A stretch of DNA of 64,000 bases from positions 1,078,417 to 1,142,416 of the forward strand of contig NZ_KV917369.1 of NCBI RefSeq assembly GCF_002019595.1, read 5' to 3'. Origin of the DNA: Priestia abyssalis. GTDB taxonomy: Bacteria > Bacillota > Bacilli > Bacillales > Bacillaceae_H. The notes under the pieces are model-generated. The model ran no database searches and had not been told where the DNA came from. It saw only the letters and a program-made list of their open reading frames with translations. This document shows positions 16,806 through 25,741 of the stretch, piece after piece (the stretch's first letter is position 1; every line of letters begins with the position of its first letter). The translations under genes and the position numbers were made by a program.

Positions 16806-17549
16806 ATGATGACATTAGAGGGTAAAGTAGCAATCGTAACAGGCGGATCAAAAGGGATCGGAGCAACAATCGCAAAAGAGCTTGCTTCTCATGGAGTAAA
16901 AGTCGCTGTAAACTACAACAGCAGTGCAGAGGCAGCAGAGAAAGTAGTAAACGAAATTAAAGAAAACGGCGGCGAATGCATTGCAATCCAAGCAGACGTT
17001 TCTTATCCAGAACAAGCAAAACGCCTTGTAGAAGAAACAAAAGAAGCATTCGGCCAGCTTGATATTCTTGTAAATAATGCAGGTATTACACGTGACCGTT
17101 CATTTAAAAAGCTTTCTCATGAAGATTGGACAAAAGTAATCGATGTAAACTTAAACAGTGTCTATAATACAACAACAGCTTCTCTTACATACTTGCTTGA
17201 ATCTGAGGGTGGCCGTGTTATCAATATTTCTTCCATCATCGGTCAAGCGGGCGGCTTTGGTCAAACAAACTATTCTGCAGCAAAAGCAGGTATGATTGGT
17301 TTCACGAAGTCTTTAGCACTTGAGCTTGCAAAAACAAATGTAACAGTTAACGCTATTTGCCCTGGTTTCATTGAAACAGAAATGGTTATGGCCATTCCAG
17401 AAGATATCCGTCAGCAAATCGTGTCAAAAATTCCAAAACGCCGCTTTGGACAAGCGGAAGAAATCGCCCGCGGTATTGTGTACTTATGCCAAGACGGCGC
17501 TTATATTACAGGTCAGCAGTTAAACATCAACGGCGGATTATACATGTAA
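16806..17549 (+). CDS. phaB: PhaB, acetoacetyl-CoA reductase
   Basis: A 247-residue short-chain dehydrogenase. It has the NADPH-binding motif TGGSKGIGA (residues about 12-20), NNAG, and the catalytic Ser/Tyr/Lys set with NYSAAKAG. It reduces acetoacetyl-CoA to (R)-3-hydroxybutyryl-CoA for the polymerase. It is FabG-like, but its position between phaR and phaC fixes the assignment. ATG 16806 follows AAAGGGGAT; ATG 16809 is adjacent. Confidence 0.93.
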   Translation: MMTLEGKVAIVTGGSKGIGATIAKELASHGVKVAVNYNSSAEAAEKVVNEIKENGGECIAIQADVSYPEQAKRLVEETKEAFGQLDILVNNAGITRDRSFKKLSHEDWTKVIDVNLNSVYNTTTASLTYLLESEGGRVINISSIIGQAGGFGQTNYSAAKAGMIGFTKSLALELAKTNVTVNAICPGFIETEMVMAIPEDIRQQIVSKIPKRRFGQAEEIARGIVYLCQDGAYITGQQLNINGGLYM

Positions 17550-17589
17550 TTAAGTTAGGGAAATCAACATATACAGTACAAGGATCCGG

Positions 17590-17631
17590 CTCGATGACAC
17601 CCTCTGTTGAACGAGGAGTGTCTCGAGCGGA
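17590..17631 (+). other. Intercistronic hairpin between phaB and phaC
   Basis: GCTCGA-GACAC-CCTC pairs with GAGG-GTGTC-TCGAGC in the 188-bp gap between phaB and phaC. No T-run follows, so it is more likely an mRNA-processing or stability element, or a leaky attenuator, than a full terminator. A second promoter for phaC may lie near 17700. Confidence 0.5.
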
Positions 17632-17737
17632 CATGTAACTGGTTTTTCCCTGACTTTTTTCACTGCTATATATGTGTAAATTACATGTATTGGTTTTGGG
17701 ACAATACTCTGACTTTTTTGAAAGGTTGTGAAGGAAC

Positions 17738-18826
17738 ATGGCAGTATCACCTATACAAGAATGGGAAAAAATGATGCAATCCGTGCCGAAGGAATATAAA
17801 CAGTCCGCGCGCCGTTTTAAGCGTGCAATTGAAATTTTAACAGCAGAAGCAGAGCCGGAAGTCGGTTTAACACCGAAAGAAGTCATTTGGAAGAAAAATA
17901 AAGCGCAGCTGTACCGCTATACTTCAAAGAAAGAGCAGGTGCACCGTACTCCGATTTTAATGGTATATGCATTGATTAATAAACCGTATATTTTGGATTT
18001 GACTCCAGGAAACAGTCTGGTTGAATATCTTCTTGAGCGCGGATTTGATGTGTATTTGCTTGACTGGGGTACACCGGGTCTCGAAGATGCAGACATGAAG
18101 CTTGATGATTATATTTTGGACTATATTCCAAGAGCGGCCAAAAAAGTGTTGAAAACATCAGGTGCTTCTGATTTGTCCATTCTTGGTTATTGTATGGGCG
18201 GCACAATGTTATCCATCTCTGCTGCTTTAAATGAAGAGCTTCCAATCAAGAATTTAATTTTTATGACAAGCCCGTTTGATTTTTCCGATACAGGCTTATA
18301 TGGTTCATTTTTAGATGAGCGTTATTTCAATGTTGATAAAGTGGTGGACACATTAGGAAATGTTCCTCCTGAAATGATCGACTTCGGAAACAAAATGTTA
18401 AAGCCGATCACTAATTTTTACGGTCCATATGTGACGCTTGTTGACCGCTCTGAAAACCAGCGTTTTGTTGAGAGCTGGAAGCTGATGCAAAAGTGGGTGG
18501 GAGATGGAATTCCATTCCCGGGTGAGGCCTACCGCCAGTGGATTCGCGAATTCTATCAGCAAAACAAGCTCATCAATGGGGAACTTACTATTCGCGGACG
18601 TAAAGTGGACTTATCCAATATTAAAGCTAATGTCTTGAATATTGCGGCAAGCCGTGACCATATCGCGATGCCTCATCAAGTGGAAGCTTTAATGGATGTA
18701 ATTTCCAGTAAGGATAAAGAATTCAAATTGCTGCAAACAGGACACGTTTCCGTAGTATTCGGTCCAAAAGCCGTAAAAGAAACTTACCCGTCGATTGGGG
18801 ATTGGTTAGAACCTCGCTCTAAATAA
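17738..18826 (+). CDS. phaC: PhaC, class IV poly(3-hydroxyalkanoate) synthase
   Basis: A 362-residue alpha/beta-hydrolase-fold polymerase. The lipase-like box GYCMGG contains the nucleophile Cys152; the Asp in ASRDHIAMP and the His in TGHVSVVFG complete the triad. It polymerises (R)-3-hydroxyacyl-CoA on granule surfaces with PhaR. Length is the usual one for class III/IV enzymes. The ribosome site is AAGGTTGTGAAGGAAC. A strong terminator follows. Confidence 0.95.
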   Translation: MAVSPIQEWEKMMQSVPKEYKQSARRFKRAIEILTAEAEPEVGLTPKEVIWKKNKAQLYRYTSKKEQVHRTPILMVYALINKPYILDLTPGNSLVEYLLERGFDVYLLDWGTPGLEDADMKLDDYILDYIPRAAKKVLKTSGASDLSILGYCMGGTMLSISAALNEELPIKNLIFMTSPFDFSDTGLYGSFLDERYFNVDKVVDTLGNVPPEMIDFGNKMLKPITNFYGPYVTLVDRSENQRFVESWKLMQKWVGDGIPFPGEAYRQWIREFYQQNKLINGELTIRGRKVDLSNIKANVLNIAASRDHIAMPHQVEALMDVISSKDKEFKLLQTGHVSVVFGPKAVKETYPSIGDWLEPRSK

Positions 18827-18835
18827 GAGAAATCA

Positions 18836-18884
18836 AAAAGGTGTACAAAAGCCGCGTAGCTGTAGCTTTTGTACACCTTTTTTG
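18836..18884 (+). terminator. Terminator of the phaRBC group
   Basis: AAAAAGGTGTACAAAAGC / GCTTTTGTACACCTTTTTT, a near-perfect long stem with a T-run. Confidence 0.9.
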
Positions 18885-18888
18885 TTTA

Positions 18889-18936
18889 TCCCTCATTAAC
18901 GGGCAGTAAGGCCCCCGCTAATGGAAGTTTCCTTTA
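18889..18936 (+). repeat. Short interspersed repeat family C, copy 1
   Basis: CATTAACGGGCAGTAAG followed by CCCC, an ATGGAAGTTTC box and TTTAT, about 46 bp. A second copy lies at 38446-38493, also directly after a terminator. Read in one frame it gives the pseudo-peptide LTGSKxPxxGSF, a source of false small ORFs. The rest of 18937-19049 shows nothing. Confidence 0.65.
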
Positions 18937-19049
18937 TACGTATCCACCATGTTGTCTCTTTCTTTGGTTATTTAATCTGACAAGAGCTAAAAAAGGATTC
19001 ATAACGTTTTTTTGCTTGTTAGAGAGGGTAAAGAAAGGGAAATGGCTAA

Positions 19050-20384
19050 TTAACTTTTTTTAGCGAATTCCGCTGCTTCCAATAATAAATCTACAATATG
19101 AACAGCACGCATTTTGTTAGATAAACCTTCCCGTTCAATTCCGAGTTTCATTTGCAGCAAGCAGCCGGGGTTTGCCGTAACGATGGTGGCGGCATGCGTG
19201 GCTTTCGCGTGTTCCATCTTGTGGTCTAAAATTTGCATTGACATTTCCGATTCCACTACGTTATAAATACCAGCAGAACCGCAGCAGCTGTCGGCTCCCT
19301 TCATTTCGCGGAACTCGACGCCCTCGATAGCTTTTAATAAACTTCTTGGTTCTCCTGATGTTCGCATCACGTTTCGCAGGTGACAGGAATCTTGATAAGT
19401 CACGACTTGAGCTGGAAGACGAAGCGGCTGTTTGTCAAATTCAAGTTCTATGAGTACGGATGAAATGTCCTTCAGTTTATGAACGAAAGCTTTGGCGCGG
19501 TCTTTCCATTGCGGGTCGTTTTTCAATAAGTGATCGTACTCAACTAAAAACCCCCCGCAGCCCCCGGCATTTGTGATGATGTAATCCACCTGTAAATCTT
19601 CAAATGCTTGAATATTGCGTTTCGCTAATTCTTTTGCTCCGTCTTTTTCACCGCTGTGGCCGTGAAGGGCGCCGCAGCATGCTTGATTTTCGGGAATGAC
19701 AATTTCACATCCCGCTGTTTGAAGAAGTTTCATCGTCGCATTGTTCGTGTCTAAAAACATCGTATCCATTAAGCAGCCGGAGAAGAATGCCACCCGTTTT
19801 TTCTTTATGCCTTCTGCTTGAAGGTGGGTAGGGCGGTTCTTCATTTCTTTCATGGGTGACACCTTTGGAAGCACCTTTTCCATCGATGTTAAATGATCTG
19901 GCAGGATGTTGATGAGTCCCGTTTTGTGGGCAAAGGTCTGCAAGCCGGACCGCTGGTAAAGCCCGATTAATCCCGTTAATGTACGCATTCGTTTTTGATG
20001 GGGGAAGAGCTCTTCAAATACGACTTTACGCACCGCTCTTACAGGCAAAGAGTGCTTTTTGTTTTGATTGATGATATCACGAGCTTCTTCGAGAAGATGA
20101 CCATATTTGACACCAGACGGACAAACAGGCTCACACGCACGACAGCCGAGGCAAAGCTCCAGCGTTCGTTCTACATCTTCATCAGGCTCAATTAAACCGT
20201 CGACGACAGCTTTCATTAGCGCGATTCGTCCTCGAGGAGAATGAGACTCCTTATAACCTGACTCGGTGTACGTCGGGCAAGACGGTAAACAAAAGCCGCA
20301 GCGCATACAGTTCAGCAATTGGTCTTCGTCCATGCGTTCTTTAAATTTCTTTTGAATGGTTTCACGTTCTTTCACTGTTGTCAT
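19050..20384 (-). CDS. glcF: Glycolate oxidase iron-sulfur subunit GlcF
   Basis: A 444-residue protein with two N-terminal 4Fe-4S motifs (CMRCGFCLPSCP, CLGCRACEPVCP) and two C-terminal cysteine-rich CCG domains (QACCGALHGHSG, DSCCGSAGIYN). It carries electrons from GlcD to the respiratory chain. The ATG overlaps the GlcD stop (ATGA), so the genes are coupled. It resembles B. subtilis YsfD. A 2-hydroxyacid other than glycolate is possible. Confidence 0.92.
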   Translation of the reverse strand: MTTVKERETIQKKFKERMDEDQLLNCMRCGFCLPSCPTYTESGYKESHSPRGRIALMKAVVDGLIEPDEDVERTLELCLGCRACEPVCPSGVKYGHLLEEARDIINQNKKHSLPVRAVRKVVFEELFPHQKRMRTLTGLIGLYQRSGLQTFAHKTGLINILPDHLTSMEKVLPKVSPMKEMKNRPTHLQAEGIKKKRVAFFSGCLMDTMFLDTNNATMKLLQTAGCEIVIPENQACCGALHGHSGEKDGAKELAKRNIQAFEDLQVDYIITNAGGCGGFLVEYDHLLKNDPQWKDRAKAFVHKLKDISSVLIELEFDKQPLRLPAQVVTYQDSCHLRNVMRTSGEPRSLLKAIEGVEFREMKGADSCCGSAGIYNVVESEMSMQILDHKMEHAKATHAATIVTANPGCLLQMKLGIEREGLSNKMRAVHIVDLLLEAAEFAKKS

Positions 20385-21793
20385 TTTGTTACCACCACAC
20401 GTTTACGAGATTCTTTAGCAAAGACTTTTCCTGGGTTCATGATGTTATTTGGATCAAATGCCTTCTTAATACCCTGCATGGCTGCAATTCCTTCTTGGCC
20501 GAGTTTCAGTTCCAGATAAGGGGCTTTCATCACGCCAACCCCATGTTCACCTGTGATTGTGCCGCCGAGCTCTACCGCTTTTTCAAAAATTTCGGCGAAG
20601 GCTTTCTCTACACGCTCAATTTCGTCATGATTACGTGAATCAGTCGGGCATGTTGGATGAAGGTTTCCATCGCCGGCATGGCCGAATGTACAAATTTTCA
20701 CATCATATTTTGCTGCAATGTCGTTAATGGCCCGTACCATTTTCGCAATTTCGGAACGCGGAACGGTCGCATCTTCCAAGATGGTCGTCGGCTTTAAGCG
20801 AGCGAGCGCTGATAGTGCAGAACGTCGTGCCGTCGCCAATGCTGTTGCGTGTTCTACAGATTGGGCTATTTCCACGGATACCGCATTTTCCGTTTTACAC
20901 AATTCAGCAATTTTTTGAATATCGCGGTCAACAACCTCAAGAGCCCCGTCTTGTTCAATTAACAGAACAGCTTCCACATCTGTCGGAAGGCCAACTTTAG
21001 CAAAATCCTCTACCACTTCAAGCGTGGCTTTGTCTAAAAATTCAAGTGTAGTAGGAATTATCTTGTTAGCGATAATTTTTGAAACCGAACGGGCAGCTGC
21101 ATCAATGTCTTGGTATAAAGCCAGCATCGTTTTCTTTGTCTCAGGCATTGGCACAAGCTTGAGGGTTGCTTCTGTAATAATGCCAAGCGTGCCTTCAGAG
21201 CCGACAAACAAACGTGTTAAATCATAACCGGCTACATCCTTTGCGAGCTTTCCGCCGGTACGGATAATGTCACCATTAGCCAAAACGATTTCAAGCGCAA
21301 TGACATAGTCGCGTGTCACTCCGTATTTCAAACCGCGAAGGCCGCCGGAGTTTTCATTGATGTTGCCGCCTATTGTCGAGATTTTCATCGAACTTGGATC
21401 GGGAGGATAAAACAGCCCTTTTTCTTCAATGGCGTTAATCATGTCGAGTGTAATAACACCTGGCTGTACCGTGACCGTCAAATTTTCTTCATCTATTTCT
21501 AGAATTTGATTCATGTGTTTGAACAGCAAGACGATGCCGCCTTCTGTTGGACATGTACCTGCACAAAGATTCGTTCCTGAACCGCGAGGAACGAGCGGTA
21601 TTTTATGCTCATTGCACACTTTTACGATTTCTGCGACCTCCTTCGTGTTGCGGGGAGCCATGACGGCGTCCGGCATCGATTGAAACTGGGGAGTCGCATC
21701 ATATGAATAAACAAGTCGTTCGGCTTTGGAATCATCATAGTTTTCCTGGCCGACAATGGCTGTCAGCATTGCTTTTATATTCGCTGTAATCAT
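20381..21793 (-). CDS. glcD: Glycolate oxidase FAD subunit GlcD
   Basis: A 470-residue FAD-dependent 2-hydroxyacid dehydrogenase. It has a PCMH-type FAD-binding domain (about 35-220; VPRGSGTNLCAG, VQPGV) and the C-terminal domain with FGHAGDGNLHPT and ITGEHGVG. It oxidises glycolate (or a related hydroxyacid) to glyoxylate together with GlcF. It resembles B. subtilis YsfC. It lies 122 bp downstream of a CdaR-type regulator on the same strand, as in the ysfB-ysfC-ysfD arrangement. Confidence 0.92.
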   Translation of the reverse strand: MITANIKAMLTAIVGQENYDDSKAERLVYSYDATPQFQSMPDAVMAPRNTKEVAEIVKVCNEHKIPLVPRGSGTNLCAGTCPTEGGIVLLFKHMNQILEIDEENLTVTVQPGVITLDMINAIEEKGLFYPPDPSSMKISTIGGNINENSGGLRGLKYGVTRDYVIALEIVLANGDIIRTGGKLAKDVAGYDLTRLFVGSEGTLGIITEATLKLVPMPETKKTMLALYQDIDAAARSVSKIIANKIIPTTLEFLDKATLEVVEDFAKVGLPTDVEAVLLIEQDGALEVVDRDIQKIAELCKTENAVSVEIAQSVEHATALATARRSALSALARLKPTTILEDATVPRSEIAKMVRAINDIAAKYDVKICTFGHAGDGNLHPTCPTDSRNHDEIERVEKAFAEIFEKAVELGGTITGEHGVGVMKAPYLELKLGQEGIAAMQGIKKAFDPNNIMNPGKVFAKESRKRVVVTK

Positions 21794-21915
21794 CTGTTTC
21801 TCATCCTTTTCTCAAGACGTAGAGTATATCCGATTTTTTACGGATAAGTCCTGTTTCTCTTACTGTCCATCATAAAGGATACGACTTGCTTGTTCTATGG
21901 ATGAATATATAAAAT

Positions 21916-23049
21916 TTATTTGCTTTCATCTTTATTTTTTAGATGATCATCCAAAAAATAAAGAGATAAATAGAGGCTTACAATATCAGGGAAATATTTG
22001 AAGTTCAGTCCTGTTGACTCCTCTAATTTTTTGATGCGATAGTGGAGCGTATTGATATGAATGTGAAGGATTTCGGCCGTTTGTTTAAAGGACATGTTTT
22101 GTTGGAAGAAGACCCGGAATGTTTCCAGAAGCTCTTCTTGTTCCATTACGGAATGCAGGACCCTTCCTATAAACTCCTTGCGCGTAGGTAAAGAAATATC
22201 CTCAAGACACATCTCGAGGCGCAAGTCGGCATCGAAAATGATGCTGTTTTCTCTCATGGCTACCGTTAATGCGCGTTCTGCCTGTTCATACGATTTTTTG
22301 AGCTCATGTCCCTCGACTGTTTGTCCGATACCAAAGGATGCAGAGGTATTCCATGTTTCTTCTATGAACGCTTTAAGCTGTTTCACTTTATGCCTGATGG
22401 TCTTTTTCAACATGTTTGGCTGAACGTGTTGGATAATGAGAAAGCGGTCGCTTCCCCAGCGCACAAATAAATCGTGATCATGATCACCGTTCCAAACGTG
22501 AATCAATTGCCATATGTCCTCATCTAAAAATGTTTGATGACCGTTCAAATAGACTAAAATTAATTGCCGGTTCGCTTGCAAATCCACTTTCAACAAATGT
22601 GCGCGATCGATGAATGGCTTGGACCAGTCCTTTAATTGGAGCCAGTCAAAAACGAATGCCTCCAGCATTCGGGAGCGCCATTGCAGCTGATCTGAGTGAT
22701 AGCTTTCCTGGATGAGCAATTCTGTCATCTTTTTCAGCAACTCGCCGTATGGTAAAATGTGGTCGGGTTCTCCAGTAATGCCAATCACACCAATAACCTC
22801 ATGGGAGAAAAGGATGGGCAAGTTCAGGCCGGATTTCACTCCGTCCAGCCGTTGTTCATCTTCTTTCGTGATAATAATCTTCCGTCGCTCTTTTACACTT
22901 AGAACGGCTCCTTCATGGAAGGTTCCGATCCGTTTTTCATCTGTGCTGGCAATGATGGTGCCGTCTGTATGGACGATAATGATGTCCTCATCGATTAGTT
23001 TTTTCACTTCATGAATGATTTTTTTGGCTAAAGAAGGTAAAAGTAACAA
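21916..23049 (-). CDS. CdaR/sugar-diacid-type transcriptional regulator
   Basis: A 377-residue regulator. The N-terminal sensory domain (about 1-135; LAKKIIHEVKKLIDEDIIIVH) is the diacid_rec type. A GGDEF-like middle part precedes a PucR-type C-terminal HTH (about 315-370; FKQTAEILHIHINTLHYRIKKLEE). It is probably the activator of glcD-glcF and corresponds to B. subtilis YsfB by position. The ligand would be a hydroxyacid such as glycolate or glycerate. The start is TTG 23049, nine bases after GGAGG; no ATG gives a full-length protein. Confidence 0.85.
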   Translation of the reverse strand: MLLLPSLAKKIIHEVKKLIDEDIIIVHTDGTIIASTDEKRIGTFHEGAVLSVKERRKIIITKEDEQRLDGVKSGLNLPILFSHEVIGVIGITGEPDHILPYGELLKKMTELLIQESYHSDQLQWRSRMLEAFVFDWLQLKDWSKPFIDRAHLLKVDLQANRQLILVYLNGHQTFLDEDIWQLIHVWNGDHDHDLFVRWGSDRFLIIQHVQPNMLKKTIRHKVKQLKAFIEETWNTSASFGIGQTVEGHELKKSYEQAERALTVAMRENSIIFDADLRLEMCLEDISLPTRKEFIGRVLHSVMEQEELLETFRVFFQQNMSFKQTAEILHIHINTLHYRIKKLEESTGLNFKYFPDIVSLYLSLYFLDDHLKNKDESK

Positions 23050-23230
23050 GAGAATACCTCCGAATCATTTTTACTTTATTATACATTATCAAAAAAATGG
23101 GCAAGAAACCTTTCATTCTCGTCCAATTTGTGTTAAGAATGTGTAAGGGAGGGAACTGTCCAAAAGGTGGAAGAAGGATGGTCAAACTCGCGCATAAGAT
23201 TTTAAGACAATAAGAAGAGGTTAAACTTTT

Positions 23231-24583
23231 ATGAGAAGTTTTAAATCAAGGCTGAAGCGTTTGTCGTCGGCACAGTATATTGTGCTGTTTTATTTAGTAG
23301 CTGTAACGGTTTCTTTTTTGCTGCTGAGTTTGCCGATTGCTCATAAGCCTGGGGTTGAATTTGCTGTTATTGATATTTTATTTGTTGCCGTGAGTGCGGT
23401 GAGTGTAACGGGATTGACGACTGTTTCTACTGTGGACACCTTTAGTGTGCCCGGTATTTTTATTTTGACATTCGTATTCCAGATTGGCGGAATCGGTGTA
23501 ATGACATTAAGTACATTCATTTGGCTGCTGATGGGGAAAAAAATTGGTTTGAAAGAACGTCAGCTTATCATGATTGATCAAAACCAATCGAGTTTATCGG
23601 GGCTTGTCAACTTAATGAGACACATCTTGCTTATCATCTTAATTATTGAGTTGGTTGGGGCTGTGGTGTTAGGTGTTTATTTTCTACAGTATTATCCCAG
23701 CTGGCAAGAGGCGTTTTTGCACGGTTTTTTTGCATCGATCAGTGCGACTACAAATGCCGGTTTTGACATTACCGGTTCATCATTGGCTCCGTTTGCCACG
23801 GATTATTTTGTTCAAACGGTCAATATTTTGCTGATAACGTTAGGGGCCATTGGTTTTCCAGTATTGATTGAAGTGAAACAGTTTATTAAAAACTTAAATA
23901 AAAAGAAGCTGTTTCGCTTTTCTTTGTTCACGAAATTGACGACGGTAATGTATGTAGGGCTGCTTGCTGCGGGCACCATCCTTATTTTATTGCTTGAACA
24001 CCAACACTATTTAGCGGGGAAAAGTTGGCATGAATCGTTTTTTTATGCTTTCTTCCAGTCTGCGACAACAAGAAGCGCCGGGTTGGCCACGATGAATGTG
24101 AATGAATTTACGGCTGCGACTTTGCTTTTTTTATCAATTCTTATGTTTATCGGGGCATCACCAAGTTCCGTCGGAGGAGGAATTCGAACGACGACATTTG
24201 CCTTGAATATTTTGTTTGTGTTCCATTTTGCGAGAGGAAGAAAACATATTCGCGTTTTTAATCGCGAAATTCATGAAGACGATCTTGCAAAATCTGTTGT
24301 AGTCAGCTTTATGGCTATTTTCATTTGTGCGACGGCTACTTTGCTGCTTATGGTAATCGAGCCATTTTCTTTAACCGAAATTGTATTTGAAGTATGCTCG
24401 GCCTTCGGTACAAATGGACTTTCAACGGGAATTACACCTCAGTTGAGCACTTTCGGAAAGCTGATTATCATTGTACTGATGTTTATTGGGCGGGTCGGTA
24501 TTTTACCTTTTATCTTTATGTTAGGGAGACCGACAAGCCAACCTAAGTATCACTATCCAAAAGAGCGCATTATTATTGGTTAA
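23231..24583 (+). CDS. ktrD: Ktr-type potassium transporter membrane subunit (KtrB/KtrD)
   Basis: A 450-residue membrane protein of the Trk/Ktr/HKT family. It has four pore repeats, whose selectivity-filter glycines lie in SVTGLTT, TTNAGFD, TRSAGLA and GTNGLS. It takes up K+ (with Na+) when combined with a cytoplasmic RCK subunit (KtrC/KtrA), which is not encoded nearby. A lone gene of this length is more like KtrD than KtrB, but this is a guess. No c-di-AMP riboswitch is visible in the leader. Confidence 0.85.
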   Translation: MRSFKSRLKRLSSAQYIVLFYLVAVTVSFLLLSLPIAHKPGVEFAVIDILFVAVSAVSVTGLTTVSTVDTFSVPGIFILTFVFQIGGIGVMTLSTFIWLLMGKKIGLKERQLIMIDQNQSSLSGLVNLMRHILLIILIIELVGAVVLGVYFLQYYPSWQEAFLHGFFASISATTNAGFDITGSSLAPFATDYFVQTVNILLITLGAIGFPVLIEVKQFIKNLNKKKLFRFSLFTKLTTVMYVGLLAAGTILILLLEHQHYLAGKSWHESFFYAFFQSATTRSAGLATMNVNEFTAATLLFLSILMFIGASPSSVGGGIRTTTFALNILFVFHFARGRKHIRVFNREIHEDDLAKSVVVSFMAIFICATATLLLMVIEPFSLTEIVFEVCSAFGTNGLSTGITPQLSTFGKLIIIVLMFIGRVGILPFIFMLGRPTSQPKYHYPKERIIIG

Positions 24584-24584
24584 C

Positions 24585-24625
24585 AGAAACAGCCGCAAGC
24601 CCTAAAGGGATTGCGGCTGTTTCTA
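24585..24625. terminator. Bidirectional terminator after ktr
   Basis: AGAAACAGCCGCAA / TTGCGGCTGTTTCT between convergent genes. Confidence 0.85.
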
Positions 24626-24626
24626 T

Positions 24627-24971
24627 TCAATCCGTTCCGTAGCTGACATCTTTGTCAGGATGGGTAAACGGGACTTCTTCGGGTGCTTTTTGGCGTTCGA
24701 CAAGGTCGCGGTTTTCGCTTGTGTTCCAGCCGATGTCATTTGTCGGATGAACCCACTCGTCGCCTGACATAATGGCAGGGTCAATTTCATCGCTCCAATT
24801 ATTTAAAGGTGATTGGTCTGAATTGTAGTGACTGTCTCCAATTACGACACCGTGTGAATTGACGAATGGCTTTTCGATTGGAATCCCGCTGCCTTTAAAA
24901 GATGGAGCGGCTGCCTGATGGGGCATGGTGTCATCAATCATGGGGGAAGTTAACTGTTCCTCTTTATCCAA
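24627..24971 (-). CDS. DUF3905-like small acidic protein
   Basis: A 114-residue acidic protein rich in Asp, Pro and Trp, with GIPIEKPFVNSHGVVIGDSHY, LNNWSDEIDPAIM and DEWVHPTNDIGW. This pattern matches the DUF3905 family of spore-formers, function unknown. The start is TTG at 24969-24971, ten bases after AAAAGGAGAG; an open frame runs further upstream without a ribosome site. It is convergent with ktr. Confidence 0.65.
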   Translation of the reverse strand: MDKEEQLTSPMIDDTMPHQAAAPSFKGSGIPIEKPFVNSHGVVIGDSHYNSDQSPLNNWSDEIDPAIMSGDEWVHPTNDIGWNTSENRDLVERQKAPEEVPFTHPDKDVSYGTD

Positions 24972-25179
24972 ATCTGATTCTCTCCTTTTGAAGTCATTTT
25001 TATTAGTATGGTCTATCGGACAAAAGAAGTTACTTAATCGAAGGGGATTTTGCACAATCAGCCAGCTAAGAATGGAGGAAAGGGAGTCAATTTTTTCAAA
25101 GGATTTGGGGAGACCTTTCGTTTCATACTAATGGGTGAGCAGAGATGCTCCAATTATGTTGGATAAGGGGATGGTCACG

Positions 25180-25350
25180 ATGGCAAAAAGAAAAGTGGCA
25201 CATGATGCAGCGAAAAAAAACAATTTCACACCGAAGGAAAGCCTTCCTGATACGGAGTTTTCGGTAGAGTATGGAGGAGAAGACGCCATTAAAGGGGCAA
25301 ACCGCAATTCTAAACAAGGCCGTAAAGGCAGAAGCGGCGGAGGGCGCTAA
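25180..25350 (+). CDS. Small basic protein, unknown (56 residues)
   Basis: A 56-residue basic protein beginning MAKRKVAHDAAKKNNF and ending KQGRKGRSGGGR. ATG 25180 is used because GGGGATGG lies upstream; the earlier in-frame ATGs abut or precede the ribosome site. I do not recognise the family. Size, composition and the coupled downstream gene are like those of small spore proteins. Confidence 0.55.
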   Translation: MAKRKVAHDAAKKNNFTPKESLPDTEFSVEYGGEDAIKGANRNSKQGRKGRSGGGR

Positions 25351-25538
25351 TGAATAAAAAACAATTCAAAAAAGCCCGTAAAGCTAACGGAAGCTTGATG
25401 TCTGAGAAAGCAGAAACACGGCAGCTGCTTCAAGAAGAATTTGGCCATGAATTAGGGCACACAAATGCAAGCAAATTGTATGAGGCGGCAGCTGAAGCTT
25501 CTTCCCATAAAAAGAGTAAGAAAGCTACACTTAAATAA
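25350..25538 (+). CDS. Small basic protein, unknown (62 residues)
   Basis: A 62-residue lysine-rich, helical protein (MNKKQFKKARKANGS...). Its ATG overlaps the previous gene's TAA by one base (TAATG), so the two are translated together. The stretch QEEFGHELGH recalls SASP protease sites only faintly. A terminator follows immediately, so the pair forms a two-gene operon. Function unknown. Confidence 0.55.
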   Translation: MNKKQFKKARKANGSLMSEKAETRQLLQEEFGHELGHTNASKLYEAAAEASSHKKSKKATLK

Positions 25539-25566
25539 AAAACCTCGGGGCAACCCGAGGTTTTTG
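25538..25566 (+). terminator. Terminator of the small-protein pair
   Basis: AAAAACCTCGGG-GCAA-CCCGAGGTTTTT at the stop codon of the second gene. Confidence 0.9.
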
Positions 25567-25576
25567 TTATTATCTA

Positions 25577-25741
25577 GCTCCAGCGCCTAGCTTAGCACGG
25601 AAAAAGACGATTGCCCGGCCAAAAGCCGCCTTCTGGGTCAATCCCTATTTTCTTGGGCCCACAGGAGGTGGGTCATGCCGACGTTGGTGATTGACGCGGC
25701 GCCCTTAGTCGCCTTCTTAAATCAAGGCGCCTCCGCTTTTC
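25577..25741. repeat. Diverged bcr-like repeat module
   Basis: It begins CTAGCTCCAGCGCCTAGC, contains GCCTTCTGGGTCAATCCCTATTTTCTT as in module Y at 58.5 kb (quoted: CTGGGTCAATCCC), and ends GGCGCCTCCGCTTTTCTT. The end abuts the stop codon of the radical SAM gene. Open frames through it are not genes. Confidence 0.7.

Noticed and set aside
23050..23230. c-di-AMP (ydaO) riboswitch before the Ktr gene
   Set aside because: None of the conserved ydaO boxes is present in the short leader.
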